A DNA stretch of 64,000 nucleotides from NCBI RefSeq assembly GCF_016862095.1, contig NZ_BOMH01000014.1, positions 62,001 through 126,000 on the forward strand, in the 5' to 3' direction. Source of the DNA: Actinoplanes cyaneus (GTDB taxonomy: Bacteria; Actinomycetota; Actinomycetes; Mycobacteriales; Micromonosporaceae). A program made the position numbers and the translations under genes. The notes under the pieces were generated by a model, which was given only the letters and a program-made list of their open reading frames with translations, was not told where the DNA came from and did no database searches. Positions 35,576-43,351 of this stretch are shown in pieces (position 1 is the first letter of the stretch; every line of letters begins with the position of its first letter).

Positions 35576-37369
35576 ATGGGGCGTACGGAGCGAAACGGTC
35601 ACGAGGGATCGCTTCGCCTCGCCGGGCGTTATCGCCTCGTCGCGAAGCTCGGCACCGGCGGCATGTCGGTGGTCTGGCGTGGCTACGACGAGACGCTGGG
35701 CCGTGAGGTCGCGGTCAAGGTGCTCGCCCCGCAACTGGCGACCGATCGCACGTTCCGGGACCGGCTGCGCCAGGAAGCCCTGGCCGCGGCCCGGCTCTGC
35801 CACCCGCACATCACCGGCGTCTACGACTTCGGCGAAGCGCTGCTCTCGGAGCATCTGACCGTCCCTTACGTGGTGATGGAGCTGAACGACGGCGAGTCGG
35901 TCGGCGCGCGGATCGGCCGGCAGGGCTCGCTGGACTGGCGGGAGGCGGTGATGGTCTGCGCCGAGGTCGCCTCCGCGCTGGCCACCGCGCACGCCCGCGG
36001 GGTGGTGCATCGTGACGTGACCCCGGCCAACGTGATGCTCACCGGGGCCGGGGCGAAGGTGGTGGACTTCGGCATCTCGGCGGTGGTCGGCCAGCGCGAC
36101 GCGGGCCCGGACGGAAGCCTGCTCGGCACGCCCGCCTACCTCGCCCCGGAGCGCCTGGGTGGCGCGCCGGTCTCCCCGGCGACCGACGTCTACGCCCTCG
36201 GGCTGCTCCTCTACCGCGCGCTCACCGGCCGGATGCCGTGGCCGGCCCAGACCACCACGGAAGCGCTCCGCGCCCACCTTTACGCCGACCCCGAACCCGT
36301 CCCCGAGCTGCCCGGGATGCCGCCGGCGGTGGCCGACCTGTGCCTGCGCTGCCTGGCCAAGGACCCGGCCGACCGCCCGCTCTCCGCCGAGCTGGCCCGC
36401 GGCCTGGCCGCCACCGTCGGGGTGCGCCCGATCATCCCGCCGCTGCGCCCGGGGGAGCGGTCGTCGGTCCCCGCCGCCCGGGGCGTGGTGCCCGCTCCCG
36501 CCTCGCCCGGCGAGCGTGGGCGCCGCCTGGCGTGGCCGCACGGCTCGCCGCGGATCCCGCTGCGCAAGCTGCGCCTGCGCGCGGCGCTCCGGCTCGGCGC
36601 CGCGCTGCGGATGGGCCGGGTGCGGCCACTGGGCGGCGGCCTGTTCGTCGGCGCCCAGCTGCCACGTTCCCCCTCGGCGGCCGCCTGGATGTGCCGCGGG
36701 CGGCCGGCCCCGGCCCGCAGCCGGCGGTCGGTCGCCGCCGCGCTGGCCACCGTGGTGTTGCTCACCGGCAGCGCGCTGAGCTGGTCGGCCCGTCGTGAGG
36801 CCGCGGAAGCCGACCAGTCCAGCGCCTCCGCCGCCGCTCCCGCCACGGGTGACGCTGGCGTCCGCCGGGTTCGCTGCTCGGTCAGTTACCAGGTGCAGCG
36901 GGACTCGGGCGGCTCCTTCCAGGCGCGGCTGACGGTGACCACGTCCGGCGGGCCGGGCGACTGGCGGGTCGACTTCTCGTTCCCTGGCACGCAACGGCTG
37001 GCCGGGACGCCGAAGGCGGTCGCCCAGCGGGGCCGGCACGTCATGGTGCACGGCCAGGGCCGGAGCCGGGTGGTCACGTTGCGCGGTGGATACCACGACC
37101 GCAACCCGCTGCCGCTCTCCTTCGCGATGAACGGCCACCCGTGCCGGGCCGAGGTGCTGGGCAGCGTCAGCGGGCCCGCCCCGGCCAAGAACGACGACGC
37201 GGTGAGCGCCGCCTCGGCGAAGGACCGGCCGGAGGAGACGATCCGCAAACGCAAACGTCAGCCGTCGCGCCACAGCGGCACCGCGCGCAAACGGCCCACG
37301 CCGCCGCCGGCTACCCGCACGCCGCCACCCCCGGTCAAACGCGGCAGCGGATTCTCCCTCGCGCTGTGA
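35576..37369 (+). CDS. Ser/Thr protein kinase with extracellular CBM2-like domain
   Basis: This is a 597-aa PknB-type receptor kinase. The kinase domain spans about residues 17-281 (LGTGGMSVVWRG glycine loop, VAVKVL lysine, HRDVTPANVM catalytic loop, DFGIS, and LAPERLG as APE). The catalytic-loop Lys expected after HRDx is Thr. A basic linker and TM (about 387-405, LATVVLLTGSAL) follow. The outer part (about 432-528) begins VRCSVSYQVQRDSGGSFQA and has RVDFSFPGTQ, a pattern of carbohydrate-binding module family 2, with two terminal cysteines (CSVSY and HPCRAE). A Pro/Lys-rich tail ends the protein. It may sense cellulose-like glycan or wall sugar. Confidence 0.86.
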   Translation: MGRTERNGHEGSLRLAGRYRLVAKLGTGGMSVVWRGYDETLGREVAVKVLAPQLATDRTFRDRLRQEALAAARLCHPHITGVYDFGEALLSEHLTVPYVVMELNDGESVGARIGRQGSLDWREAVMVCAEVASALATAHARGVVHRDVTPANVMLTGAGAKVVDFGISAVVGQRDAGPDGSLLGTPAYLAPERLGGAPVSPATDVYALGLLLYRALTGRMPWPAQTTTEALRAHLYADPEPVPELPGMPPAVADLCLRCLAKDPADRPLSAELARGLAATVGVRPIIPPLRPGERSSVPAARGVVPAPASPGERGRRLAWPHGSPRIPLRKLRLRAALRLGAALRMGRVRPLGGGLFVGAQLPRSPSAAAWMCRGRPAPARSRRSVAAALATVVLLTGSALSWSARREAAEADQSSASAAAPATGDAGVRRVRCSVSYQVQRDSGGSFQARLTVTTSGGPGDWRVDFSFPGTQRLAGTPKAVAQRGRHVMVHGQGRSRVVTLRGGYHDRNPLPLSFAMNGHPCRAEVLGSVSGPAPAKNDDAVSAASAKDRPEETIRKRKRQPSRHSGTARKRPTPPPATRTPPPPVKRGSGFSLAL

Positions 37370-37405
37370 AATCACCGCCCCAGGCGCTTCGATAGGGTCG
37401 AGGTC

Positions 37406-38131
37406 ATGACAAGACTGGCTGTGGTCACCGGCGGCGGCACCGGAATCGGCAGGTCGACCGCCGGCATGCTGGCCGGCGAGGGTTTCGACGTGATCATCGT
37501 GGGGCGCCGGCCCGAGGTGCTCGCCGACGCGGTCAAGTGGATCGGCCCGCAGGCCTCCGCCGTGACCGCGGACGCCGCCGACCCGGCGCAGGTGGGCAAG
37601 GTCGTCGAGGCGGTCGCCGGGCGGCCGCTGGACGTGCTGGTCAACAACGCCGGGGCGTTCGTCGGGGGCGACGAGAGCACGCTGGACGGCGTGGCCGCGC
37701 GCTGGCGGGCGAACCTGGACTCCAACGTTCTCACTGCGGTGCTGATGACCACCGCACTGCTGCCGAGCCTGCGCCGGCCGGGCGGGAAGATCATCCTGAC
37801 CAGCTCGATCGCGGCACAGCGGGGTGGTGGTGGCCCCTACTCGGCGGCCAAAGCCGCGCTGCACGGCTACATGCTGGACCTCGCCACGAACCTCGGCGCG
37901 GAGGGGATCACCGCCAACGTGATCTCGCCCGGATACATCACCGACAGCGAGTTCTTCGCCGGCCGGATGACGCCGGACGGGCACGCCAAGCGGGTCGCGG
38001 CGTCGCTGGTCAACCGGGCGGGGGAACCGCAGGAGGTGGCCGAGGCGGTGCGCTGGCTGGTCGGGCCGGGCGGAGGATTCGTCACGGGGCAGATCATCAA
38101 CGTCAACGGGGGGACTGTCCTCGGGCGCTGA
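37406..38131 (+). CDS. SDR family oxidoreductase
   Basis: This 241-aa classical SDR has the TGGGTGIG cofactor motif, NNAGAF, the PYSAAKAALHG active site (YxxxK), and QIINVNGGTV at the end. Similar to 3-oxoacyl-ACP reductase-like members. VGRRPE after beta-2 suggests NADP. The ATG at 37406 has TAGGGT exactly 7 nt upstream, so probably leaderless. It follows the kinase gene by 36 nt but with its own promoter. The substrate is unknown. Confidence 0.93.
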   Translation: MTRLAVVTGGGTGIGRSTAGMLAGEGFDVIIVGRRPEVLADAVKWIGPQASAVTADAADPAQVGKVVEAVAGRPLDVLVNNAGAFVGGDESTLDGVAARWRANLDSNVLTAVLMTTALLPSLRRPGGKIILTSSIAAQRGGGGPYSAAKAALHGYMLDLATNLGAEGITANVISPGYITDSEFFAGRMTPDGHAKRVAASLVNRAGEPQEVAEAVRWLVGPGGGFVTGQIINVNGGTVLGR

Positions 38132-38286
38132 CCTGCGGATCTGTTGCGGACGCGACAGGCCTGTCAGGGCCGGGACCGGCCGTCGCGCGATCACGGTGGG
38201 CGGGGCCGGCTCCCCCGTACGCAAGAAATCGGCTCTTGATCCTCCGGCGGCTGGGAAGGCCGGCCGCCGGAACGGAGACGGGCAGG

Positions 38287-38685
38287 TCACTGACTGCCTC
38301 CGGTGAACCGGCCCTCGTCCGGGCGGTTCGGCCGGAAACGCAGCCCGGACCAGCGGTCGTCGATTGCCACCTGGCCGCACGGGCGCATGTCGAAATCGGC
38401 CACGATGGGCCAGAGCGTGTCCCGGTTGATGTCCGCCTTGTTGCCATTCGGATAGGCGATCCAGAACGCGCTCGGCTTGTCCAGGTCGGCCTGGTGCTCG
38501 GTGAGCTGCTCGCGGACAGTGGCGGCATCCTCGGCGAAGAGCACGGCGGTGCCGGCCGTGGCCAGCGTCCCGGTCTCGCGCACGCCCTCCGGCATCGGGG
38601 TGAGCATCGGCAGACGGGCCGGCTGGTTGAGCCAGACGGTGGAGTTCGGCTTGATCAGCAGCTTCTCGGCGATCGTTTTGCTCAT
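38287..38685 (-). CDS. DUF3052-like protein
   Basis: This 132-aa cytoplasmic protein begins MSKTIAEKLLIKPNSTVWL, which has the pattern of DUF3052 (small domain with a LxIKPG-like start), then ADLDKPSAFWIAYPNGN and the C-terminal DDRWSGLRFRP, matching the family WVLxPK...W...R order. Function is unknown. ATG at 38685 is chosen since residues upstream are not conserved-looking. It is convergent with the SDR gene and divergent from recQ. Confidence 0.7.
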   Translation of the reverse strand: MSKTIAEKLLIKPNSTVWLNQPARLPMLTPMPEGVRETGTLATAGTAVLFAEDAATVREQLTEHQADLDKPSAFWIAYPNGNKADINRDTLWPIVADFDMRPCGQVAIDDRWSGLRFRPNRPDEGRFTGGSQ

Positions 38686-38786
38686 GTCCTGAGACTTCCA
38701 TTCAGGAGTGGGCCCGGGTCGCGTTTGCCCGGATGCCCATGAGCTTGGCCCGCCGCCGCGACCGCTGCTCGATTTTCTTTGCGGTC

Positions 38787-38812
38787 TGTGGATAACCGCG
38801 GCCTGTGGATAA
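38787..38812 (-). promoter_or_regulatory. Pair of DnaA boxes (TTATCCACA x2) upstream of recQ
   Basis: Two perfect TTATCCACA boxes on the minus strand (TGTGGATAA at 38787-38795 and 38804-38812) lie 17 bp apart, between the divergent DUF3052-like gene and recQ. The pair ends 38 nt before the recQ GTG, a place where a bound DnaA could affect transcription of this DNA repair helicase. Confidence 0.7.
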
Positions 38813-38849
38813 CTCCGGTTCTGTCGGTGGGGGCTGATAGACATGCCGG

Positions 38850-40994
38850 GTGACCGAGACGACGCGGATGACAGCTGATGCGGCTGAGCGGGCGAGTGTG
38901 CGGGAGCGCGCCGAGCAGGTGCTGCGCCGGCTCGCCGGGGAGCACGCGAGACTGCGGGAGGACCAGTGGCGCGCCATCGAGGCGCTCACCGTCGACCGCC
39001 GCCGGGTGCTCTGCGTGCAGCGCACCGGGTGGGGCAAATCGGCGGTCTACTTCGTGGCCACGGCCCTGCTGCGGGCCGGCGGGACGACCGGGCCCACGGT
39101 CATCGTGTCGCCGCTGCTCGCCCTGATGCGCAACCAGGTCGACGCGGCGGCCCGGGCGGGCATCCGCGCGCGCACGATCAACTCGGCCAACCTGGAGGAG
39201 TGGTCGGAGATCGAGCGGGAGATCCGGTCCGGCGCGGTCGACGTGCTGCTGATCAGTCCCGAGCGGCTGAACAACCCGGATTTCCGTGACAACGTGCTGC
39301 CCGGCCTGGCGCACACCACGGGCCTGCTGGTGGTCGACGAGGCACACTGCGTCTCCGACTGGGGCCACGACTTCCGGCCGGATTATCGGCGGTTGCGCAC
39401 GTTCCTGGCCGGCCTTCCGGAGCGCACCCCGGTGCTCGCGACCACCGCGACGGCGAACGAGCGGGTCACCGCTGACGTCGCCGACCAGCTCGGCGACGCG
39501 CTGGTGCTGCGCGGGGCACTGGGCCGTGACTCGCTGCGCCTGGCGGTGCTGCGGCTGCCCGACCCGGCGCATCGGCTGGCCTGGCTCGCCGACCACCTGG
39601 AACAGCTTCCGGGCTCGGGCATCATCTACACACTGACCGTCGCCGGGGCCACCGAGACCGCTGATTTCCTGCGGTCGCGCGGGTTCGCCGTCGCGTCGTA
39701 CACGGGTCAGCTCGACGACGCCGAGCGGCGCGCGGCCGAGCAGGATCTGCTGGACAACAAGATCAAGGCCTTGGTGGCGACGTCGGCGCTCGGCATGGGT
39801 TACGACAAGCCTGATCTCGGTTTCGTCGTGCACCTGGGCGCGCCGAACTCGCCGATCGCCTACTACCAGCAGGTCGGCCGTGCCGGTCGAGCGGTCGAGC
39901 ACGCCGAGGTCGTGCTGCTCCCGGGCCCGGAGGATGCCGCGATCTGGCGGTATTTCGCCTCACTGGCCTTCCCGCCGGAGGAGCAGGTGCGGTCGGTGCT
40001 GGCGCAGCTCACCGCCGATCGCGCGATGTCGACGCAGGCCCTGGAGCCGCTGGTCGACATGCGGCGCGCCAGGCTGGAGCTGATGCTCAAAGTCCTCGAC
40101 GTGGACGGCGCGGTGCAGCGCACCCGCGGCGGGTGGCTCGCCACCGGCCAGCCCTGGGAATACGACCATGCCCGGTTGCGGCGGGTCGCCGAGGCCCGCG
40201 AGAACGAACAACAAACCATGATCGAGTATGCGAGGACGCCTGTCTGCCGGATGGAGTTCCTCCGACGGTGCCTGGACGATCCGGAAGCGGCGCCGTGCGG
40301 GCGGTGTGACAACTGCGCGGGCCCGCTCTTCGACGCCGACGTGTCGTCGAGCTCGCTGGCCGCAGCGGAGTCGTTCCTCGGGCGGCCCGGGGTGGAGATC
40401 GCGCCGAAGAAGATGTGGCCCACCGGCCTCTCCGCGGTCGGCATCTCGCTGAAGGGCAGGATCGCCGCGGGCGAGCAGATCGCGCCCGGCCGGGCCGTCG
40501 GCCGTCTCTCCGACCTGGGGTGGGGCTCGCGGCTGCGAGGCGTGGTCGGGCCGGATTCGCCGGACGGGCCGATTCCGGCCGAGCTGGCCGCGGCGGTCGT
40601 CGAGGTGCTCAAGGCGTGGGCACGCGGCGACGACGCGTGGCAGCAGCGCCCGGTCGGCGTCGTCGCCGTCGGGTCGCACCGTCATCCACACCTTGTCCAC
40701 ACCCTCGCCGAGCACATCGCGCGGGTGGGGAGGTTGCCACTGCTCGGCGCGTTGCCGCCGGTGCGGTCGGGGGAGGAGGGCTTCCGGGGCAACAGCGCTC
40801 AGCGGGTCCGGACACTGCACGACGCTTTCAGCGTTCCGCCGGACGTGCGTGCCGGGATCGAGGAGACGCCCGGCCCGCTGCTGCTCGTCGACGACCTGGT
40901 GGATTCCGGGTGGACGATGGCGCTGGCCGGTCGTGCCCTTCGCGGCGCCGGGGCCGAGGCCGTCCTGCCACTGGCGCTGGCTGTTGCCGGCTGA
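38850..40994 (+). CDS. recQ: RecQ family DNA helicase with phosphoribosyltransferase-like C-terminus
   Basis: This is a 714-aa ATP-dependent 3'-5' helicase. N-terminal helicase lobe: Walker A QRTGWGKS (about residue 57), VDEAHCVSDWGHDFRPDY (DEAH box, RecQ-specific motif), and TATAN. Second lobe: QVGRAGR and ALGMGYDKPDL. RecQ zinc site: CRMEFLRRCLDD, then CGRCDNC (about 470-493). The last 150 residues (about 560-714) are not a usual HRDC but a phosphoribosyltransferase-like domain with VVAVGSHRHPH and LLLVDDLVDSGWTMALAGR (the DDLVDSG PRPP loop). GTG at 38850 overlaps a TAGACA-like -10. It may act in recombination repair with nucleotide sensing. Confidence 0.93.
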   Translation: MTETTRMTADAAERASVRERAEQVLRRLAGEHARLREDQWRAIEALTVDRRRVLCVQRTGWGKSAVYFVATALLRAGGTTGPTVIVSPLLALMRNQVDAAARAGIRARTINSANLEEWSEIEREIRSGAVDVLLISPERLNNPDFRDNVLPGLAHTTGLLVVDEAHCVSDWGHDFRPDYRRLRTFLAGLPERTPVLATTATANERVTADVADQLGDALVLRGALGRDSLRLAVLRLPDPAHRLAWLADHLEQLPGSGIIYTLTVAGATETADFLRSRGFAVASYTGQLDDAERRAAEQDLLDNKIKALVATSALGMGYDKPDLGFVVHLGAPNSPIAYYQQVGRAGRAVEHAEVVLLPGPEDAAIWRYFASLAFPPEEQVRSVLAQLTADRAMSTQALEPLVDMRRARLELMLKVLDVDGAVQRTRGGWLATGQPWEYDHARLRRVAEARENEQQTMIEYARTPVCRMEFLRRCLDDPEAAPCGRCDNCAGPLFDADVSSSSLAAAESFLGRPGVEIAPKKMWPTGLSAVGISLKGRIAAGEQIAPGRAVGRLSDLGWGSRLRGVVGPDSPDGPIPAELAAAVVEVLKAWARGDDAWQQRPVGVVAVGSHRHPHLVHTLAEHIARVGRLPLLGALPPVRSGEEGFRGNSAQRVRTLHDAFSVPPDVRAGIEETPGPLLLVDDLVDSGWTMALAGRALRGAGAEAVLPLALAVAG

Positions 40995-41121
40995 CCTGCC
41001 TGCCCGGCGCGCCATCCCCACCCGGGCTCGGCTGACGTGAAGCTTTCCCGGACACTTTCCACCAGGCCGTGCACCTTGGCGGGACTTGGGTTTGTCGGCC
41101 TGCGGGGCCGGGTTCGGCAGC

Positions 41122-41195
41122 GCGGCCGCTGCCCGACAGAGGCGACGGTCGCGGCCGCTGCCCGGCAGAGGCGACGGCCGCGGCCGGGCAGGGCG
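41122..41195 (+). repeat. 29-bp tandem repeat between recQ and GNAT
   Basis: Units 41122-41150 and 41151-41179 start GCGGCCGCTGCCCG and differ at only two positions; a third, partial and diverged copy runs to about 41195. It is in a gene-free interval of 237 bp between the recQ stop and the convergent GNAT gene. Confidence 0.7.
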
Positions 41196-41231
41196 CACGA
41201 GCGTGGGCTGTGGCGGGACCGCGGGGGGCGG

Positions 41232-41687
41232 TCAGGCGAGGCCGAGGATGGCGTTCCGGGTGGGGCGGCGGTCGATCTCCATGAAACGGCCCGGGCCGGC
41301 CAGCGGCGTGAAGCCCGACCGGCGGTAGACCTCGTGCGCGTCCCGGGTGGCCAGCAGCAGGCGGAGGATGCCGCGGTCGGTCATGTCCTCGACGATGCTG
41401 TCGATCAGCCAGACGCCCAGGCCGTGACCGCGGTGGCGCTCGTCGACGAAGACATCGCAGATCCAGGCGAAGGTCGCGCCGTCGGTGACCACCCGGGCGA
41501 AGCCGACCTGCTCGCCGTCGCGCAGGACCGTGTAGGGCAGCGAGCCCTCGATCGAGCGGGCGACCAGGTCGTGCGAACGGCCGGTGGCCCAGTAGGACTC
41601 CTCGGCCAGCCAGCGGTGCACGCGATCGACATCGACCCGGCTCGCGTCGTCGGTCAGCACATAACCGTCGCGTTCACGGTTTCCCAC
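41232..41687 (-). CDS. GNAT family N-acetyltransferase
   Basis: This 151-aa enzyme contains the acetyl-CoA motif WICDVFVDERHRGHGLGVWL (the RHRGHGLG P-loop; quoted in part here) at about residues 75-95 and the LLATRDAHEVYRRSGF motif. It resembles the YpeA/AraC-linked type of small GNAT. The GTG at 41687 has GAGGAG 5 nt upstream; another GTG at 41693 is too close to that site. The substrate is unknown. It is a single gene, minus strand. Confidence 0.9.
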   Translation of the reverse strand: MGNRERDGYVLTDDASRVDVDRVHRWLAEESYWATGRSHDLVARSIEGSLPYTVLRDGEQVGFARVVTDGATFAWICDVFVDERHRGHGLGVWLIDSIVEDMTDRGILRLLLATRDAHEVYRRSGFTPLAGPGRFMEIDRRPTRNAILGLA

Positions 41688-41758
41688 AGGCACTCCTCAG
41701 CGGTTCCGGACTCAGCCGCATCCTGCCACGGGCAGGTGACCGGCCTGCCAGTGCTTTC

Positions 41759-42712
41759 TCACGGTGTGAGGTCAGGCAGGGCGGCGGCCAGCCGGGCCAG
41801 CCATGGTTCGGGGCCGCCGGGCAGATCGCCGTCGATCGACCAGCCGGGGAGCGCGAGGGGAGTCAGATCGCCACCGACTGCGAACCTGTGCAGGTGAGGC
41901 GGGAGCCGCATCCCGGGAAGCTCCGCGAGGAGCACGGCGTCGTAGAGGTCCTTGGCGGCGGACAGGCGCTGGCCGGTCTGGTCGGCGGTCAGCCAGTGCA
42001 GCTTCCACGCCAGGGACAACTCGCGGCTCGCGGTGAGCAGGCCGACCGGGGAGCGCCCGGCCGCGCGGGGGACGGCGGTCAGCACCGGAGGCTCCGGGAC
42101 CGGCTCGTCGTAGGCGACATCGATGCTCACCTTGCCGCCTTCGCCGTCGGGCGTGATCCAGGGGAGCTGGAGCATGGTCCGGATGCCCCTGGCCGGCTCG
42201 ACCACCCCATACTCCCCGTCGTCGGAGTAGTAGTCCACGGAGGCCGCCTCGAAGATGGCGTCGAGATCGAATTCCACCCCATCCGCGGTACGCGGACTGG
42301 CCGTGATCAGGTCCCGCACGAAGTCAGCCGTGTAGCCCTCTTCGTCGAGTTGCTCCGCGGACATCCAGTGCAGGCCCTCGGGTGGCAGCCGGGGACGCTG
42401 CCCGCCGGTCTCGAACTCCTCGAACGTCCACATCTGATTGCGCGCGCCGCCGTGCACCGCTTCCGGCCAGTGCTGGGCCGGGTCGATCGTCTGGACGAAA
42501 GGCCACGGCGCGAGATCGTCGGGCCGGGTCACGCCGTCGGACAGCACGATCCAGTCCAGGTCGCCGGGCAGCCGGGCATGCTCGCCCACCCAGGCCGGCA
42601 TCAGCATGCTGCCGCGCAGCATCAGCACGTCGGCCCACGTCGACTCGGCGATCAGCCCCAGGAGATGATCGAGAGCGGACCGGTGCGCCACCTCCCACGG
42701 ATCAACTCCCAC
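41759..42712 (-). CDS. AbiEii-like nucleotidyltransferase, orphan
   Basis: This 317-aa protein resembles the AbiEii/AbiGii toxin-type nucleotidyltransferases. LRGSMLMPAWVGEHAR then LPGDLDWIV is the Gly-Ser ... Asp-x-Asp nucleotidyltransferase motif. The downstream KDLYDAVLLAEL is the family Lys/Asp motif. The usual AbiEi antitoxin gene is absent on either side, so a type IV toxin-antitoxin pair is not supported here. It may be a housekeeping member or an orphan. The GTG at 42712 is not preceded by a clear ribosome site, so the start is uncertain. Confidence 0.65.
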   Translation of the reverse strand: MGVDPWEVAHRSALDHLLGLIAESTWADVLMLRGSMLMPAWVGEHARLPGDLDWIVLSDGVTRPDDLAPWPFVQTIDPAQHWPEAVHGGARNQMWTFEEFETGGQRPRLPPEGLHWMSAEQLDEEGYTADFVRDLITASPRTADGVEFDLDAIFEAASVDYYSDDGEYGVVEPARGIRTMLQLPWITPDGEGGKVSIDVAYDEPVPEPPVLTAVPRAAGRSPVGLLTASRELSLAWKLHWLTADQTGQRLSAAKDLYDAVLLAELPGMRLPPHLHRFAVGGDLTPLALPGWSIDGDLPGGPEPWLARLAAALPDLTP

Positions 42713-42750
42713 GCCGGCACACGTTAGCTCCCGGGTGCGACAGATTCTTG

Positions 42751-42767
42751 ATACCGGAGGGGGGTAT
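42751..42767. promoter_or_regulatory. CsoR operator candidate
   Basis: ATACC-GGAGGGG-GGTAT is a 17-bp G-tract dyad of the type bound by CsoR family repressors. It overlaps the TATGCT (42765-42770) element that lies exactly 7 nt before the csoR ATG, so the bound apo-repressor would block RNA polymerase and Cu(I) would release it. Autoregulation is inferred. Confidence 0.7.
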
Positions 42768-42777
42768 GCTGGTGTGC

Positions 42778-43083
42778 ATGTCTGAGGAGGCGAGCCAACC
42801 GCACGGACCGCACGGCTACTCCGGCGACAAGGCGGCCCTGCTCGGCCGCCTGCGCCGGATCGAGGGCCAGGTCCGTGGGCTGCAACGGATGGTCGACGAG
42901 GATACGTACTGCATCGATGTCCTGACCCAGATCTCCGCGGCGAAAAGCGCGCTGCAGGCGGTCGCGGTCGGCCTGCTCGAGGATCATCTGGCGCACTGCG
43001 TCGTGGACGCGGCCCGTGCCGGCGACCCGTCCGCCAAGGTCAAAGAGGCGTCGGACGCGATCGCGCGGTTGATCAAGTCTTAG
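42778..43083 (+). CDS. csoR: CsoR family copper-sensing repressor
   Basis: This 101-aa helical DNA-binding repressor releases its operator on binding Cu(I). The metal ligands Cys45, His70 and Cys74 have exactly the spacing (25 and 4) of the M. tuberculosis CsoR set C36-H61-C65, so copper is a good prediction. Arg/Glu residues RLRRIEGQVRGLQRM of the first helix are also present. ATG at 42778 is supported by the leaderless promoter, with the operator immediately upstream. It heads an operon with copZ and a His-rich protein. Confidence 0.93.
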   Translation: MSEEASQPHGPHGYSGDKAALLGRLRRIEGQVRGLQRMVDEDTYCIDVLTQISAAKSALQAVAVGLLEDHLAHCVVDAARAGDPSAKVKEASDAIARLIKS

Positions 43084-43138
43084 CACCCGAGCCTCCGAAG
43101 TGGCGGAAACTGCCCGAAACCCCTGAAAGGCGATTGTC

Positions 43139-43351
43139 ATGGCTGTGACCAGCACCTACACCGTCAAGGGCATGACCTGCTCGCACTGCGTCAACGCGGT
43201 GACCGAGGAGCTCTCGGCGCTTCCCGGCGTCTCCGGCGTGGAGATCGACCTGGGGTCGGGAGGGGTGACGGTGACCAGCGAGGCGCCGCTCGGCGACGAC
43301 GCGGTGCGCGCGGCGGTGGACGAGGCCGGCTACGAGCTTGCGGATGCCTGA
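43139..43351 (+). CDS. copZ: Copper chaperone (HMA domain), CopZ-like
   Basis: This 70-aa single heavy-metal-associated domain protein carries Cu(I) in the cytoplasm. The binding motif KGMTCSHC (Cys14, Cys17) is present; the TVKG before it and LGSGGVTVTSEAPL after are family-like. AAAGG lies about 11 nt before the ATG. It follows csoR by 55 nt and overlaps the next gene by 8 nt. Its usual partner, a CopA P1B ATPase, is not in the window. Confidence 0.92.
   Translation: MAVTSTYTVKGMTCSHCVNAVTEELSALPGVSGVEIDLGSGGVTVTSEAPLGDDAVRAAVDEAGYELADA

Noticed and set aside
35384..38701. Long minus-strand frame of 1105 codons opposite the kinase and SDR genes
   Set aside because: Low-complexity Arg/Gly/His translation, no family motifs, opposite genes with clear motifs.
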